From positions 5,474,001 to 5,538,000 of the forward strand of contig NZ_CP045309.1 of NCBI RefSeq assembly GCF_009671205.1: a stretch of DNA of 64,000 nucleotides, given 5' to 3'. Origin of the DNA: Micromonospora terminaliae (GTDB lineage Bacteria > Actinomycetota > Actinomycetes > Mycobacteriales > Micromonosporaceae). Each line of letters opens with the position of its first letter. Position 1 is the first letter of the stretch. The translations under genes were made by a program, and so were the position numbers. Positions 42,999 to 51,330 of the stretch are shown here, piece by piece. The notes under the pieces were generated by a model. The model was not told the DNA's origin. It was given only the letters and a program-made list of their open reading frames with translations, and made no database searches.

Positions 42999-43637
42999 GT
43001 GCTCGAGTTCGCCATCCTGGGTCTCCTGCAGGAGGCTCCGATGCACGGCTACGAGCTGCGCAAGGAGCTGACCGCCAAGCTCGGCGCCATCCGGGCGGCG
43101 ATCAGCTACGGCTCGCTCTACCCGACCCTGCGACGGCTGCAGGCGGCGGGCTGGATCACCGAAGCCGCCGAGACACCCGCGACCGCCGAGGAGGTTCCCG
43201 CGCTGACCAGCCGACGCGGTCGGGTGGTCTACACCATTACCGCCGAGGGCAAGGAACGCTTCGCCCAGCTCATAGCGCAGGCTGGACCCGAGACGTACGA
43301 CGACACGGGCTTCGGCGTGCACTTCGCGTTCTTCGCCCGGACCGACCAGGCCACCCGGCTCCGGATCCTGGAAGGTCGTCGCCGGAAGATCGAGGAGCGT
43401 CGCGAGGGCCTTCGTGACGTGCTCGGCCGGGCGGCCGAGCGGCTCGACGCGTACACCCTGGAACTGCAACGCCACGGGCTCGACGCCTGTGAGCGCGAGG
43501 TCCGCTGGCTGGAGGAGCTCATCGCCAACGAGCGCTCCGGCCGGGCCCCGACGGTCCCCCAACCCGGGACGGCCGGCGGCCGCAGAGAAAACGACAGCCC
43601 GCCCCCGCCTGGAGAGTCCAGGAAAGAGCGGCCGTGA
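42999..43637 (+). CDS. PadR family transcriptional regulator
   Basis: 212 aa. N-terminal winged helix: V-L-E-F-A-I-L-G-L-L-Q-E-A-P-M-H-G-Y-E-L, S-Y-G-S-L-Y-P-T-L-R-R-L and G-R-V-V-Y-T-I-T-A-E-G are textbook PadR. The C-terminal part is a long helical dimerisation arm followed by a disordered tail. GTG 42999 begins the fold. It has a perfect palindrome 41 bp upstream. It precedes ino1 by 24 bp on the same strand, so it probably controls ino1 too (compare the padR-ino1 pair of mycobacteria). Confidence 0.93.
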   Translation: MLEFAILGLLQEAPMHGYELRKELTAKLGAIRAAISYGSLYPTLRRLQAAGWITEAAETPATAEEVPALTSRRGRVVYTITAEGKERFAQLIAQAGPETYDDTGFGVHFAFFARTDQATRLRILEGRRRKIEERREGLRDVLGRAAERLDAYTLELQRHGLDACEREVRWLEELIANERSGRAPTVPQPGTAGGRRENDSPPPPGESRKERP

Positions 43638-43661
43638 TGAAAGAAGAAGGAGGCAGACGTT

Positions 43662-44741
43662 ATGGGCTCCGTCCGCGTCGCCATCGTCGGTGTGGGTAAC
43701 TGCGCCTCGTCCCTCGTGCAGGGCGTGGAGTACTACCGGAACGCCGACCCGAACGACCGCGTCCCGGGTCTCATGCACGTCACCTTCGGCGACTACCACG
43801 TCTCTGACGTGAAGTTCGTCGCGGCGTTCGACGTGGACGCCAAGAAGGTGGGCATGGACCTCGCCGAGGCCATCGTGGCCAGCGAAAACAACACCATCAA
43901 GCTGTGCGACGTGCCGCCGACCGGCGTCACCGTGCAGCGCGGCCCGACCTTCGACGGTCTCGGCCAGTACTACCGCGAGATCATCGAGGAGTCGGACGTC
44001 GAGCCGGTCGACGTGGCGCAGGCGCTGCGCGACGCGCAGGTCGACGTGGTCGTCTCCTACCTGCCGGTGGGCTCCGAGCAGGCCGACAAGTTCTACGCCC
44101 AGGCCGCGATCGACGCCGGCTGCGCGTTCGTGAACGCCCTGCCGGTCTTCATCGCCTCCGACCCGGAGTGGGCGAAGAAGTTCGAGGACGCGGGCCTGCC
44201 GATCGTCGGTGACGACATCAAGAGCCAGGTCGGCGCCACCATCGTGCACCGCGCCCTGGCGAAGCTCTTCGAGGACCGCGGGGTCGAGCTGCTGCGCACG
44301 TACCAGCTCAACTTCGGCGGCAACATGGACTTCATGAACATGCTGGAGCGCAACCGCCTGGTCTCGAAGAAGATCTCGAAGACCCAGTCGGTGACCTCCC
44401 AGATCCCGCACGAAATGCAGAAGAGCGACGTGCACATCGGCCCGTCCGACCACGTGCCGTGGCTGGACGACCGCAAGTGGGCGTACATCCGCCTGGAGGG
44501 CCGCTCCTTCGGTGACACCCCGCTGAACGCCGAGCTGAAGCTCGAGGTGTGGGACTCGCCGAACTCGGCCGGTGTCATCATCGACGCCGTCCGGGCCGCG
44601 AAGATCGCGCTGGACCGGAAGATCGGTGGCCCGATCCTCTCCGCGTCCTCGTACTTCATGAAGTCCCCGCCGAAGCAGTACGCCGACCACGACGCGCACG
44701 CCGCCGTCGAGGCGTTCATCGCCGGCGAGGTCGAGCGCTGA
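43662..44741 (+). CDS. ino1: Inositol-3-phosphate synthase
   Basis: 359 aa, the short actinobacterial form. It converts glucose-6-phosphate to 1L-myo-inositol-1-phosphate with NAD, supplying inositol for phosphatidylinositol and mycothiol. NAD site [13 protein letters not shown] near the start, [11 protein letters not shown] near 185, [10 protein letters not shown] near 218, and catalytic [10 protein letters not shown] near 250. GGAGG upstream of ATG 43662. Ends at a terminator 20 bp past the stop. Confidence 0.98.
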   Translation: MGSVRVAIVGVGNCASSLVQGVEYYRNADPNDRVPGLMHVTFGDYHVSDVKFVAAFDVDAKKVGMDLAEAIVASENNTIKLCDVPPTGVTVQRGPTFDGLGQYYREIIEESDVEPVDVAQALRDAQVDVVVSYLPVGSEQADKFYAQAAIDAGCAFVNALPVFIASDPEWAKKFEDAGLPIVGDDIKSQVGATIVHRALAKLFEDRGVELLRTYQLNFGGNMDFMNMLERNRLVSKKISKTQSVTSQIPHEMQKSDVHIGPSDHVPWLDDRKWAYIRLEGRSFGDTPLNAELKLEVWDSPNSAGVIIDAVRAAKIALDRKIGGPILSASSYFMKSPPKQYADHDAHAAVEAFIAGEVER

Positions 44742-44760
44742 ATCGCTGAGCACTGAGAGG

Positions 44761-44794
44761 AAGGCCGGGTCCGCACGGACCCGGCCTTCTTCTT
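44761..44794 (+). terminator. Rho-independent-type terminator after ino1
   Basis: AAGGCCGGGTCCG (44761-44773) pairs with CGGACCCGGCCTT (44776-44788), followed by TCTTCTT. It is one of the few hairpins here with a pyrimidine/T tract. It also sits before the convergent ogt stop. Confidence 0.88.
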
Positions 44795-44802
44795 CGGGTA
44801 CG

Positions 44803-45282
44803 TCAGGACCAGGCGCGGCGCAGCGCCACGGCCGCTTCGAGTTCGAGCAGGGTGACCTTGCGCGGGAGCCCGCCGCCGAAGCCCACCAGCTTGCCGCCCG
44901 CCCCGACGATCCGGTGGCAGGGCACGAGCACCGGGATCGGGTTGCGGTTGCAGGCCACCCCGACCGCCCGGGCCCCTCCCGGATCGCCGACCGCCTTCGC
45001 CACCTCGCCGTAGGTCTTCGTCTCCCCGTAGGGGATCCGGGTCATCTCGCGCCAGACCGCGCGCTCGAACTCCGAGCCACGCGGCGCCACCACCGGCACG
45101 GTGAACCCGGTGAGTTCGCCGGCGAAGTAGGCCCGCAGCTCGGCCACCGCCAGCCGCGCGACCTCGTCGCCGGGCTCGTCGGTCGCCGACGCCACGCGGC
45201 CGAAGTGCGCCGCGCGGACGGCGTCGGTGTCGGTGCCGACGGAGAACTCCCCGATCGGTGAGTCGAGCACGGTCCAACGCAT
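44803..45282 (-). CDS. ogt: Methylated-DNA--protein-cysteine methyltransferase
   Basis: 159 aa. Suicide enzyme removing alkyl groups from O6-methylguanine. Active-site P-C-H-R (about residue 120, in L-V-P-C-H-R-I-V-G) with upstream R-I-P-Y-G-E-T-K-T-Y-G-E-V-A near 84 and R-A-V-G-V-A-C-N-R-N-P-I-P; G-F-G-G-G-L-P-R-K at the C-terminus. ATG 45282 gives the usual M-R-W-T start; ATG 45291 (M-G-D-M-R-W-T) is possible. Divergent from the SigE-family sigma factor gene. Confidence 0.95.
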   Translation of the reverse strand: MRWTVLDSPIGEFSVGTDTDAVRAAHFGRVASATDEPGDEVARLAVAELRAYFAGELTGFTVPVVAPRGSEFERAVWREMTRIPYGETKTYGEVAKAVGDPGGARAVGVACNRNPIPVLVPCHRIVGAGGKLVGFGGGLPRKVTLLELEAAVALRRAWS

Positions 45283-45352
45283 GTCACCCATTGTTCCGCG
45301 CCATGAGGCAAAGTTCCTCCCGCCCCGGGCGTCTGAGCTACGGAGGTGGGCG

Positions 45353-45862
45353 GTGGCAGAGGTCGACGGGGAGTTCACCGCGTTCGTCAACGAGCGGGGA
45401 GGGGCCCTGCTGCGCGTGGCGTACGCGCTGGCCGGGAACCAGCATGCGGCGGAGGACCTGCTCCAGAACGCGCTGGCCAAGGCGTACGCCCGCTGGCCCC
45501 GGATCCGCGGCGACGCGGAGCCGTATGTGAAACGGATCCTCTACCACGACCAGGTCTCCGGTTGGCGGCGCCGGGCACGGCGCCCGGAGGTGCCGGTCGC
45601 GGACGTGCCGGAGCGGGCGGCGCACGGCGAGGACAGCGACCTGCGGCTGCTGCTGCGGGACGCGCTCCGGGAGCTGCCGCCCCGGCAGCGGGCCGTGCTG
45701 ACCCTGCGCTACCTGGAGGACCTGAGCGTCGAACAGACCGCGGAGCTGCTCGGCTGCCGCACCGGCACGGTGGCCAGCCAGAGCGCCAAGGCCCTGGCCA
45801 AGCTCCGGCAACTGGTGCCGGGCCTGGACGAGCGGACCAGCCGAGCGGAGGTGACCCGATGA
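45353..45862 (+). CDS. SigE-family RNA polymerase sigma factor
   Basis: 169 aa. Sigma region 2 begins near residue 5 (E-F-T-A-F-V-N-E-R-G-G-A-L-L-R-V-A-Y) and includes A-E-D-L-L-Q-N-A-L-A-K-A-Y. Region 4 has L-P-P-R-Q-R-A-V-L-T-L-R-Y-L-E-D-L-S and L-G-C-R-T-G-T-V-A-S-Q. This SigE-like group is abundant in actinobacteria. GTG 45353 has GGAGG nine bases upstream. Its stop overlaps the ATG of the membrane protein gene (ATGA), suggesting that product is its regulator. Confidence 0.9.
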   Translation: MAEVDGEFTAFVNERGGALLRVAYALAGNQHAAEDLLQNALAKAYARWPRIRGDAEPYVKRILYHDQVSGWRRRARRPEVPVADVPERAAHGEDSDLRLLLRDALRELPPRQRAVLTLRYLEDLSVEQTAELLGCRTGTVASQSAKALAKLRQLVPGLDERTSRAEVTR

Positions 45863-46950
45863 CCACGTCGCTGGACGAGACCCTCCGGGCGGCCGTACGC
45901 GACCTCGCGGACGGCGCCGGCCCCGCCCCGGACCTGGCCGCCCGGGCGCTCGGCCGGGGCCGGCGGCTGCGCCGCCGGCGGCGGGTGACCGCGGCCGCGG
46001 CAGCCCTGGTCGCGGTGGCCGCCGTGACGCTCCCGTTCGTGCTGCTCCGGCCCCGCCCGGCCCCACCCCCCACGACGCCACCCACGACCGCCACCCCGTC
46101 GCCCTCGATGCGGCCCACCCCGGGCGCGGACTGGGCCGGGAAACCACTGGTGCTGCCCGGAGACTGGGTGGTGACCCGGGCGCAGGCCGCCGGCGGTTCC
46201 GGCGGCGGAGTCCTGCTGGACCGGAAACGAGGTCGCTACTTCAGCACCGACCGCTACGACGGCATCTTCCCGGCGCCCACCGGCTCCCTCGTCGCGGTCC
46301 GGGACGACGACCGTCCCCGGGAGATCGGCCTGTTCGATCTCGCCAGCGGAAAGACCCGCTGGTACGAGGTCGGCCGGGCGCTCTCCACACCGCGCTGGTC
46401 GCCGGACGGACGGCGGCTGCTGTTCACCAGCCACCAGGTGGACCATTTCGGCTTCATCGTGCTGCACCCGGACGGCACCAGACAGGTCCACCCCGTGGGC
46501 CTCCTCGGCTGGCCCTGCGCGGACTCCTGCGAATTCACGTGGACGCGGGACGGCCGGGAGGTGGCGCTGACGCTGAGCAAGCGTCGTTCGGAGAGCTGGC
46601 CCCGGGATCTCGCCAAGGGCGTGCAACTCCTCTCGGCGGAGGACGGCCGGCCCACGCGTCTGGTGACCATGCCGGGCGGGCCGGTCGGCCCGGACGCCTG
46701 GTCGCCGGACGGGAGGTACGTGGTCGTGCAGGGGCAGCAGGAGCCGCTGCTGGTGGAAACGGCCACCGGCCGGGTGGTGAACCCGCTGCCCACCGCCGAC
46801 GTCGTCTGGGTCACCGACGACCGGCTGCTCTACCGCCGGCCGAACGGGTCGCGCGACTTCGTGCTCGCCGACCCGTCCGGGCGGGAACTGGTCCGCCAGC
46901 CGCTGCCGAAGCAGCTGGTCGGCCTTGAGTTGAGCGTCGCTCCAGGCTGA
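45859..46950 (+). CDS. Membrane protein with beta-propeller-like external domain, sigma factor partner
   Basis: 363 aa. Short cytoplasmic N-terminus (~45 residues with R-R-L-R-R-R-R-R), one membrane helix (about 46-68, A-A-A-A-L-V-A-V-A-A-V-T-L-P-F-V-L-L), Pro/Thr linker and an extracellular domain with W-S-P-D-G-R repeats (R-W-S-P-D-G-R-R, A-W-S-P-D-G-R-Y), i.e. TolB/WD40-like blades. Translationally coupled to the sigma factor. An anti-sigma role is likely by position; no zinc-binding ZAS motif is visible. Confidence 0.82.
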   Translation: MTTSLDETLRAAVRDLADGAGPAPDLAARALGRGRRLRRRRRVTAAAAALVAVAAVTLPFVLLRPRPAPPPTTPPTTATPSPSMRPTPGADWAGKPLVLPGDWVVTRAQAAGGSGGGVLLDRKRGRYFSTDRYDGIFPAPTGSLVAVRDDDRPREIGLFDLASGKTRWYEVGRALSTPRWSPDGRRLLFTSHQVDHFGFIVLHPDGTRQVHPVGLLGWPCADSCEFTWTRDGREVALTLSKRRSESWPRDLAKGVQLLSAEDGRPTRLVTMPGGPVGPDAWSPDGRYVVVQGQQEPLLVETATGRVVNPLPTADVVWVTDDRLLYRRPNGSRDFVLADPSGRELVRQPLPKQLVGLELSVAPG

Positions 46951-46968
46951 CCGTTCGGTCGGTCGTTG

Positions 46969-47511
46969 ATGTTGCGCGGGATCGATACCGTGCAGGTCGT
47001 GGCCACGGGGACGCTCATCTTCCTGATCATCGGTGGGGCGGGGGTCGCGGTGCTGACGCTCGCCCTGCTCGGGTCGGGCGTGCTGCACCTCGGCCATCCG
47101 GACGTCGACGGGCCGGTGTCGCTGGAGGCGGTCGCCGGGTTCACCGGCGCGTTCGGGTTCGGCGCCGCGATCGTCAACGAGCTGCTCGGTGGGCGTACCC
47201 CCGGGATGATCGCGGCGGCGGTGGCCGGCGGCGCGCTCGCCGCCGTGCCCACCGGCTGGCTCGCGGCCCGGCTCAGCCGCGCGGCCCGGAACATGCGCAC
47301 GGACGCCACGCCGACCCGTGACCACCTGGTCGGCGCCATCGGCCTGGTGGTGACCCCGGTCCCCGCCGACGGCTACGGCGAGGTCCGGGTACGCCTCGCC
47401 GGCCAGCCCGTCAAACTCAACGCCCGCGCCGACCGTCCGATCCCGGTCGGTGCCCGGATCTTCGTGGTCGAAGCACTCAGCGAGACCAGCGTGCACGTCG
47501 AGACCTACTGA
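46969..47511 (+). CDS. NfeD-like membrane protein
   Basis: 180 aa. Two to three membrane helices (residues ~12-33, 55-75, 80-95) and a C-terminal OB-fold-like segment (G-A-I-G-L-V-V-T-P-V-P-A-D-G-Y-G-E-V-R-V-R-L-A-G, about 116-139). This is the short NfeD form that pairs with flotillin/SPFH proteins. ATG 46969 is preferred; TTG 46966 is also open. The flotillin gene follows 26 bp later. Confidence 0.85.
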   Translation: MLRGIDTVQVVATGTLIFLIIGGAGVAVLTLALLGSGVLHLGHPDVDGPVSLEAVAGFTGAFGFGAAIVNELLGGRTPGMIAAAVAGGALAAVPTGWLAARLSRAARNMRTDATPTRDHLVGAIGLVVTPVPADGYGEVRVRLAGQPVKLNARADRPIPVGARIFVVEALSETSVHVETY

Positions 47512-47537
47512 TTCCCCCAGCACAGACGGGAACTCCC

Positions 47538-49043
47538 ATGCCCCTGCTCGTCGCCATCGGCGGCGCGGTCCTCCTCGCCGTCGTCCTCGTCCTCTTCGTG
47601 CTCTCCCGGATCAAGGTGGCCGGGCCGAACGAGGCGTTCATCGTCACCGGCCGCAAGGGCCGGACCACCCAGACCGCCGACGGCGGACGCTCCACCGACA
47701 TGTCCGGGCAGAAGGTCGTGCTCGGCGCGTCGGTCTTCGTGCTGCCCGTCGTGCAGAAGCTCCAGTCCCTCGACCTGTCCAGCCGACGGATCGACGTCGG
47801 CATCAAGGGCGCCGTGAGCAAGCAGGGCATCCGCACCGACCTGCACGGCGTCGCGATCGTCAAGGTCGGCGGCACCGAGGACGCCATCCGCGCGGCCGCC
47901 CAGCGCTTCCTGCACCAGCAGGACGAGATCGAGGACTTCACCCGGGAGGTGCTCGCCGGCGCGCTGCGCTCGATCGTCGGCCGGCTCACCGTCGAGGAGG
48001 TCATCCGGGACCGGGCGGCGTTCGCCAGCGCGGTGGCCGAGGAGGCCGAGCACTCGATGACCAACCAGGGCCTCGTGCTGGACACCTTTCAGCTCCAGGA
48101 CATCCTGGCCGAGGGGTCCTACCTGTCCGACCTCGGCCGCCCCGAGGCGGCCCGGGTGCTCAAGGACGCGGCCATCGCCGAGGCGCGGGCCCGGCAGCAG
48201 GCCGAGCAGGAGCGGCTGCTCGCCGAGGAGGCGATCGCCGAGGCGAACCGGAACCTGTCGCTCAAGCAGGCCGCCATCCAGGCCGAGATCGACGCGGCCA
48301 AGGCGAAGTCGGCGGCGGCCGGCCCGCTCGCCCAGGCCGAGCGGGACCAGGCGATCCTCACCGAGCAGCAGAAGGTGGCCGAGCGCAACGCCGAGCTGAA
48401 GCAGCGCCAGCTCGACACCGAGGTGCGCAAGCCGGCCGACGCGGCGCGCTACAAGGTCGAGCAGGAGGCCGAGGCGGCCCGCAACGCGGCGGTGCTCACC
48501 GCGGACGCGCAGCGGCAGGCCACCATCGCCGCCGCGCAGGCCGCCGCCGAGCAGGCCCGGCTCACCGGTGAGGGCGAACGGGCCCGCCGGGCCGCGCTGG
48601 CCGAGGCCAACGCGATCGAGGGTGCCAAGGAGGGTGAGGCCGAGCAGCGCCGGCGTTCCGCGATCGCCGAGGCCGTCGAGCGCGAGGGCCAGGCCGAGGC
48701 CGCGGCCATCCTGGCCCGTGGGCAGGCGGAGGCCGACGCGATGGCCCGCAAGGCCGAGGCGTTCGCCGCGTACGGCGAGGCGGCGGTGCTGGACCTGCTG
48801 GTCAAGGTGCTGCCGCAGGTGGTCGAGGCGGCCAGCGCCCCGATCGGCGCGATCGACAAGATGACGGTCATCTCGACCGACGGCGCCTCGTCGCTGACGA
48901 AGTCGGTCGCCGGCAACGTGGCGCAGGGCCTCCAGCTCGGCAGCGACCTCACCGGCATCGACCTGGCCGGGCTGCTCGCCAAGCTGGGCAGCGCGCACGC
49001 CAACGGCAGGAACACCGTGGACGGCAGCGCCGTCAACCCCTGA
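47538..49043 (+). CDS. floT: Flotillin family protein
   Basis: 501 aa. One N-terminal membrane hairpin/helix (residues 3-24), SPFH/band-7 domain (about 25-210, with P-N-E-A-F-I-V-T-G-R-K-G), then a long coiled coil rich in Ala/Glu/Arg/Lys (about 220-420, E-A repeats) and a C-terminal cap (P-I-G-A-I-D-K-M-T-V-I-S-T-D-G). Flotillins organise membrane microdomains; NfeD partners are typical. ATG 47538. Ends at a strong hairpin before the convergent subtilase gene. Confidence 0.95.
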   Translation: MPLLVAIGGAVLLAVVLVLFVLSRIKVAGPNEAFIVTGRKGRTTQTADGGRSTDMSGQKVVLGASVFVLPVVQKLQSLDLSSRRIDVGIKGAVSKQGIRTDLHGVAIVKVGGTEDAIRAAAQRFLHQQDEIEDFTREVLAGALRSIVGRLTVEEVIRDRAAFASAVAEEAEHSMTNQGLVLDTFQLQDILAEGSYLSDLGRPEAARVLKDAAIAEARARQQAEQERLLAEEAIAEANRNLSLKQAAIQAEIDAAKAKSAAAGPLAQAERDQAILTEQQKVAERNAELKQRQLDTEVRKPADAARYKVEQEAEAARNAAVLTADAQRQATIAAAQAAAEQARLTGEGERARRAALAEANAIEGAKEGEAEQRRRSAIAEAVEREGQAEAAAILARGQAEADAMARKAEAFAAYGEAAVLDLLVKVLPQVVEAASAPIGAIDKMTVISTDGASSLTKSVAGNVAQGLQLGSDLTGIDLAGLLAKLGSAHANGRNTVDGSAVNP

Positions 49044-49052
49044 CCTGACACG

Positions 49053-49097
49053 ACGGCGCCCGCCGGTTCCCCTGCGGGGGATTCCGGCGGGCGCCGT
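49053..49097. terminator. Hairpin between convergent flotillin and subtilase genes
   Basis: ACGGCGCCCGCCGG (49053-49066) pairs with CCGGCGGGCGCCGT (49084-49097); the 17-base loop has its own CCCC/GGGG pairing. It is nine bases from the floT stop and can stop both transcripts. Confidence 0.85.
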
Positions 49098-49108
49098 TAT
49101 GTGGACGG

Positions 49109-49918
49109 TCAGCTGACCGCGACGACGAACTTCTCGCCGATGCCGAGGCCCAGGGTCTCGCTGTTCCAGTCGACGGTGCGGCTGGAGATGAGCTGGCTGG
49201 TTCCGGTGCTGCCGGCGGTGACGGCCTGCCCGTCGACGTACGCCCGCAGGTAGATCGAACCGTCCGGGTTGTAGTCGAGGAAGTCGAACGTCTCCCACGG
49301 GCCGATCGCGGTGGCCCGGGCGATCAGCGGCTTCGTGCCGGCGCTCTCCGCGGTCACGAACTTGCCGTTGATCAGCGCCTTGAGGCCGAAGAATCCGTCA
49401 CCGACGCTGACGATCTCGAACTGCTCCCAGGATCCGACGGCCGCCGCCTTGGCGACCAGCGGCAGGCTCCCGCCGTTCTCCGCCATGACGAACTTGTTGT
49501 TCGCGAGCGACTTGAGGCCGACGACCGGGGCCGACGCGTCCCAGTCGAACTTCTCGGCGGTGCCGATCGCGGTCTTGGTGGCGATCAGCGGAGAGGTGGT
49601 GCTCGGCGCGGTGACGTACCGGCCGTTGACGGTCGCCTTCAGGCTGATGGTGCCGTCCGTGTTGTCGATGATCTGGAACTTCTCCCAGGCGCCGATCACG
49701 GCGGAGCGGGCGATCAGCGGCCGGTTGCCGCCGCTCTCCGCGGTCACGAACTTGTTGTTCGTCCGGGCGCGCAGACCGACCAGGCCGCTGCCGGCGTCGA
49801 CCACGTCGTACTTCTCCCAGGCCCCGATGGCGGTTCCCCGGGCGATCAGCGGCCGGTTGCCGCCACTCTCGGCGGTCACGTAACGGCCGTTGACCCGGGC
49901 CTTCAGGGCGTACGAGGT
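49109..49918 (-). repeat. Six degenerate coding repeats (fascin-like modules)
   Basis: Six units of about 44-48 codons in the subtilase tail. Each has N/G-(R/K)-(Y/F)-V-T-A-E followed by P-L-I-A-R then W-E-K-(Y/F). Units 1 and 2 share A-E-S-G-G-N-R-P-L-I-A-R exactly, also at DNA level. Confidence 0.85.
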
Positions 49919-51151
49919 GCGGGCCGTCGGGACCGCGCCGACGTGCAGGAGCCGGTCGATCGAGCCCATGGTGTCGTGCACCGCGCCGCCGACGCCGGTG
50001 GTGACGATGGAGTCGCGCACCTGCTGCGGGCTCCAGGTCGGGTGCGCCTCCAGCAGGAGAGCGGCGGCGCCCGCCACGTGCGGGGAGGCCATCGAGGTGC
50101 CGTTCATCGCCACCGAGCCGTCGGTGGTGCCCATCTTGGCGGAGACGATGCCGGTGCCCGGTGCGAAGGTGTCCAGGCAGCGGCCGTAGTTGGAGAACCA
50201 GGCCCGGAGGTCCACCTGGTCGGTCGCGCCCACCGTGATGGCCGCCGGCACGTTCGCCGGGGAGACGCCGCAGGCGTCCTGCATGCTGTTGCCGGCCGCG
50301 ACGGCGTACGTGACACCGGAGGCGATGGAGCGGGTGACCGCGTCGTTGACCGCCTGGTCGGTGGCGCCGAAGCCGAGGCTCATGTTGGCGACGGCCGGCT
50401 TGACGGCGTTGGCGGTGACCCAGTCGATGCCGGCGAGCACCTGCTCGCTGGTGCCGCTGCCCTCGCAGTCCAGCACCCGTACGGCGACGAGGTCGACCTG
50501 CTTGGCCACACCGTACTTCGTGCCGCCGATGGTGCCCGCCACGTGCGTGCCGTGGCCGTCGCAGTCCTGCGCCACGTTGTCCTGGTCGACGGCGTCGTAG
50601 CCGTTGCTGGCCCGCCCGCCGAAGTCCTGGTGGGCGATGTCGATGCCGGTGTCGATGACGTACGCGGTCACCCCGGCCCCGGTCGCCGGGTAGGTGTAGA
50701 CGCCGTTGGCCTTCGCGCTGGTCTGGTCGATCCGGTCCAGGCCCCACGACGGGGTGCCGCTCTGGCTGCCGGTGGCCGACCAGCGCTGCACCTGCTGGAC
50801 GTAGGCGACGTCGGGGTCGGCGGCGAGCATCTCCGCCTGCCGGCGGTTCATGGTGGCGGAGTAGCCGCGCAGCGCCTTGCTGAACACCCGGCGGACCGAC
50901 CCGCCGTGCTTGTCGGCCAGCGCCGACGCGTCCGCCCGCACCTCGGCGGGGGTGGCCTTGCCGTCCGCGAGGACGACGATGTAGCGGTCCGGCACCGCAC
51001 CGGCGGTGTCGGCGCCCCGGACCGCGGCCCGCGGGGTGTTGCTCGGGTCGGCCAGGGCGGGGCCGCCGGTGGTGGCGCAGATGACGGAGGTTGCCGAGGT
51101 GAGGGCGAGCCCCACCAGCGCAGAACGGCGCAACGCGCCGGAGCGTCTCAC
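49109..51151 (-). CDS. Secreted subtilisin-family protease with C-terminal fascin-like repeats
   Basis: 680 aa preproenzyme. Signal peptide 1-34 (R-R-S-G-A-L-R-R...P-A-L-A). Inhibitor I9 propeptide ~55-122 (R-Y-I-V-V-L-A-D-G). S8 domain ~130-405 with Asp167 (V-I-D-T-G), His200 (D-G-H-G-T-H-V-A), oxyanion Asn288 and Ser353 (G-T-S-M-A-S-P-H). Residues 412-680 are six ~45-residue repeats (N-G-R-Y-V-T-A-E-S-G-G-N-R-P-L-I-A) of fascin-like beta-trefoil type. It is a proteinase-K-like extracellular enzyme with a probable sugar- or filament-binding tail. GTG 51151 is chosen so the signal peptide starts the protein; the longer frame to 51256 is unlikely. Confidence 0.93.
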   Translation of the reverse strand: MRRSGALRRSALVGLALTSATSVICATTGGPALADPSNTPRAAVRGADTAGAVPDRYIVVLADGKATPAEVRADASALADKHGGSVRRVFSKALRGYSATMNRRQAEMLAADPDVAYVQQVQRWSATGSQSGTPSWGLDRIDQTSAKANGVYTYPATGAGVTAYVIDTGIDIAHQDFGGRASNGYDAVDQDNVAQDCDGHGTHVAGTIGGTKYGVAKQVDLVAVRVLDCEGSGTSEQVLAGIDWVTANAVKPAVANMSLGFGATDQAVNDAVTRSIASGVTYAVAAGNSMQDACGVSPANVPAAITVGATDQVDLRAWFSNYGRCLDTFAPGTGIVSAKMGTTDGSVAMNGTSMASPHVAGAAALLLEAHPTWSPQQVRDSIVTTGVGGAVHDTMGSIDRLLHVGAVPTARTSYALKARVNGRYVTAESGGNRPLIARGTAIGAWEKYDVVDAGSGLVGLRARTNNKFVTAESGGNRPLIARSAVIGAWEKFQIIDNTDGTISLKATVNGRYVTAPSTTSPLIATKTAIGTAEKFDWDASAPVVGLKSLANNKFVMAENGGSLPLVAKAAAVGSWEQFEIVSVGDGFFGLKALINGKFVTAESAGTKPLIARATAIGPWETFDFLDYNPDGSIYLRAYVDGQAVTAGSTGTSQLISSRTVDWNSETLGLGIGEKFVVAVS

Positions 51152-51330
51152 TGAGATTGTCTCCCCGTGTCCAGCGACCGTCCGGATCGGACGGGCGGAT
51201 TCGATCGGAACCGCCTCACCCTCGATACCGGGGAGGCCGGTGCTGACCAACATCATGCGGGAGACATCGACCGTTGCGCGTCAACCGTTCGGTCGACACG
51301 CCGGCGTATCGTCGTGCGGGGTCGCCGGCC

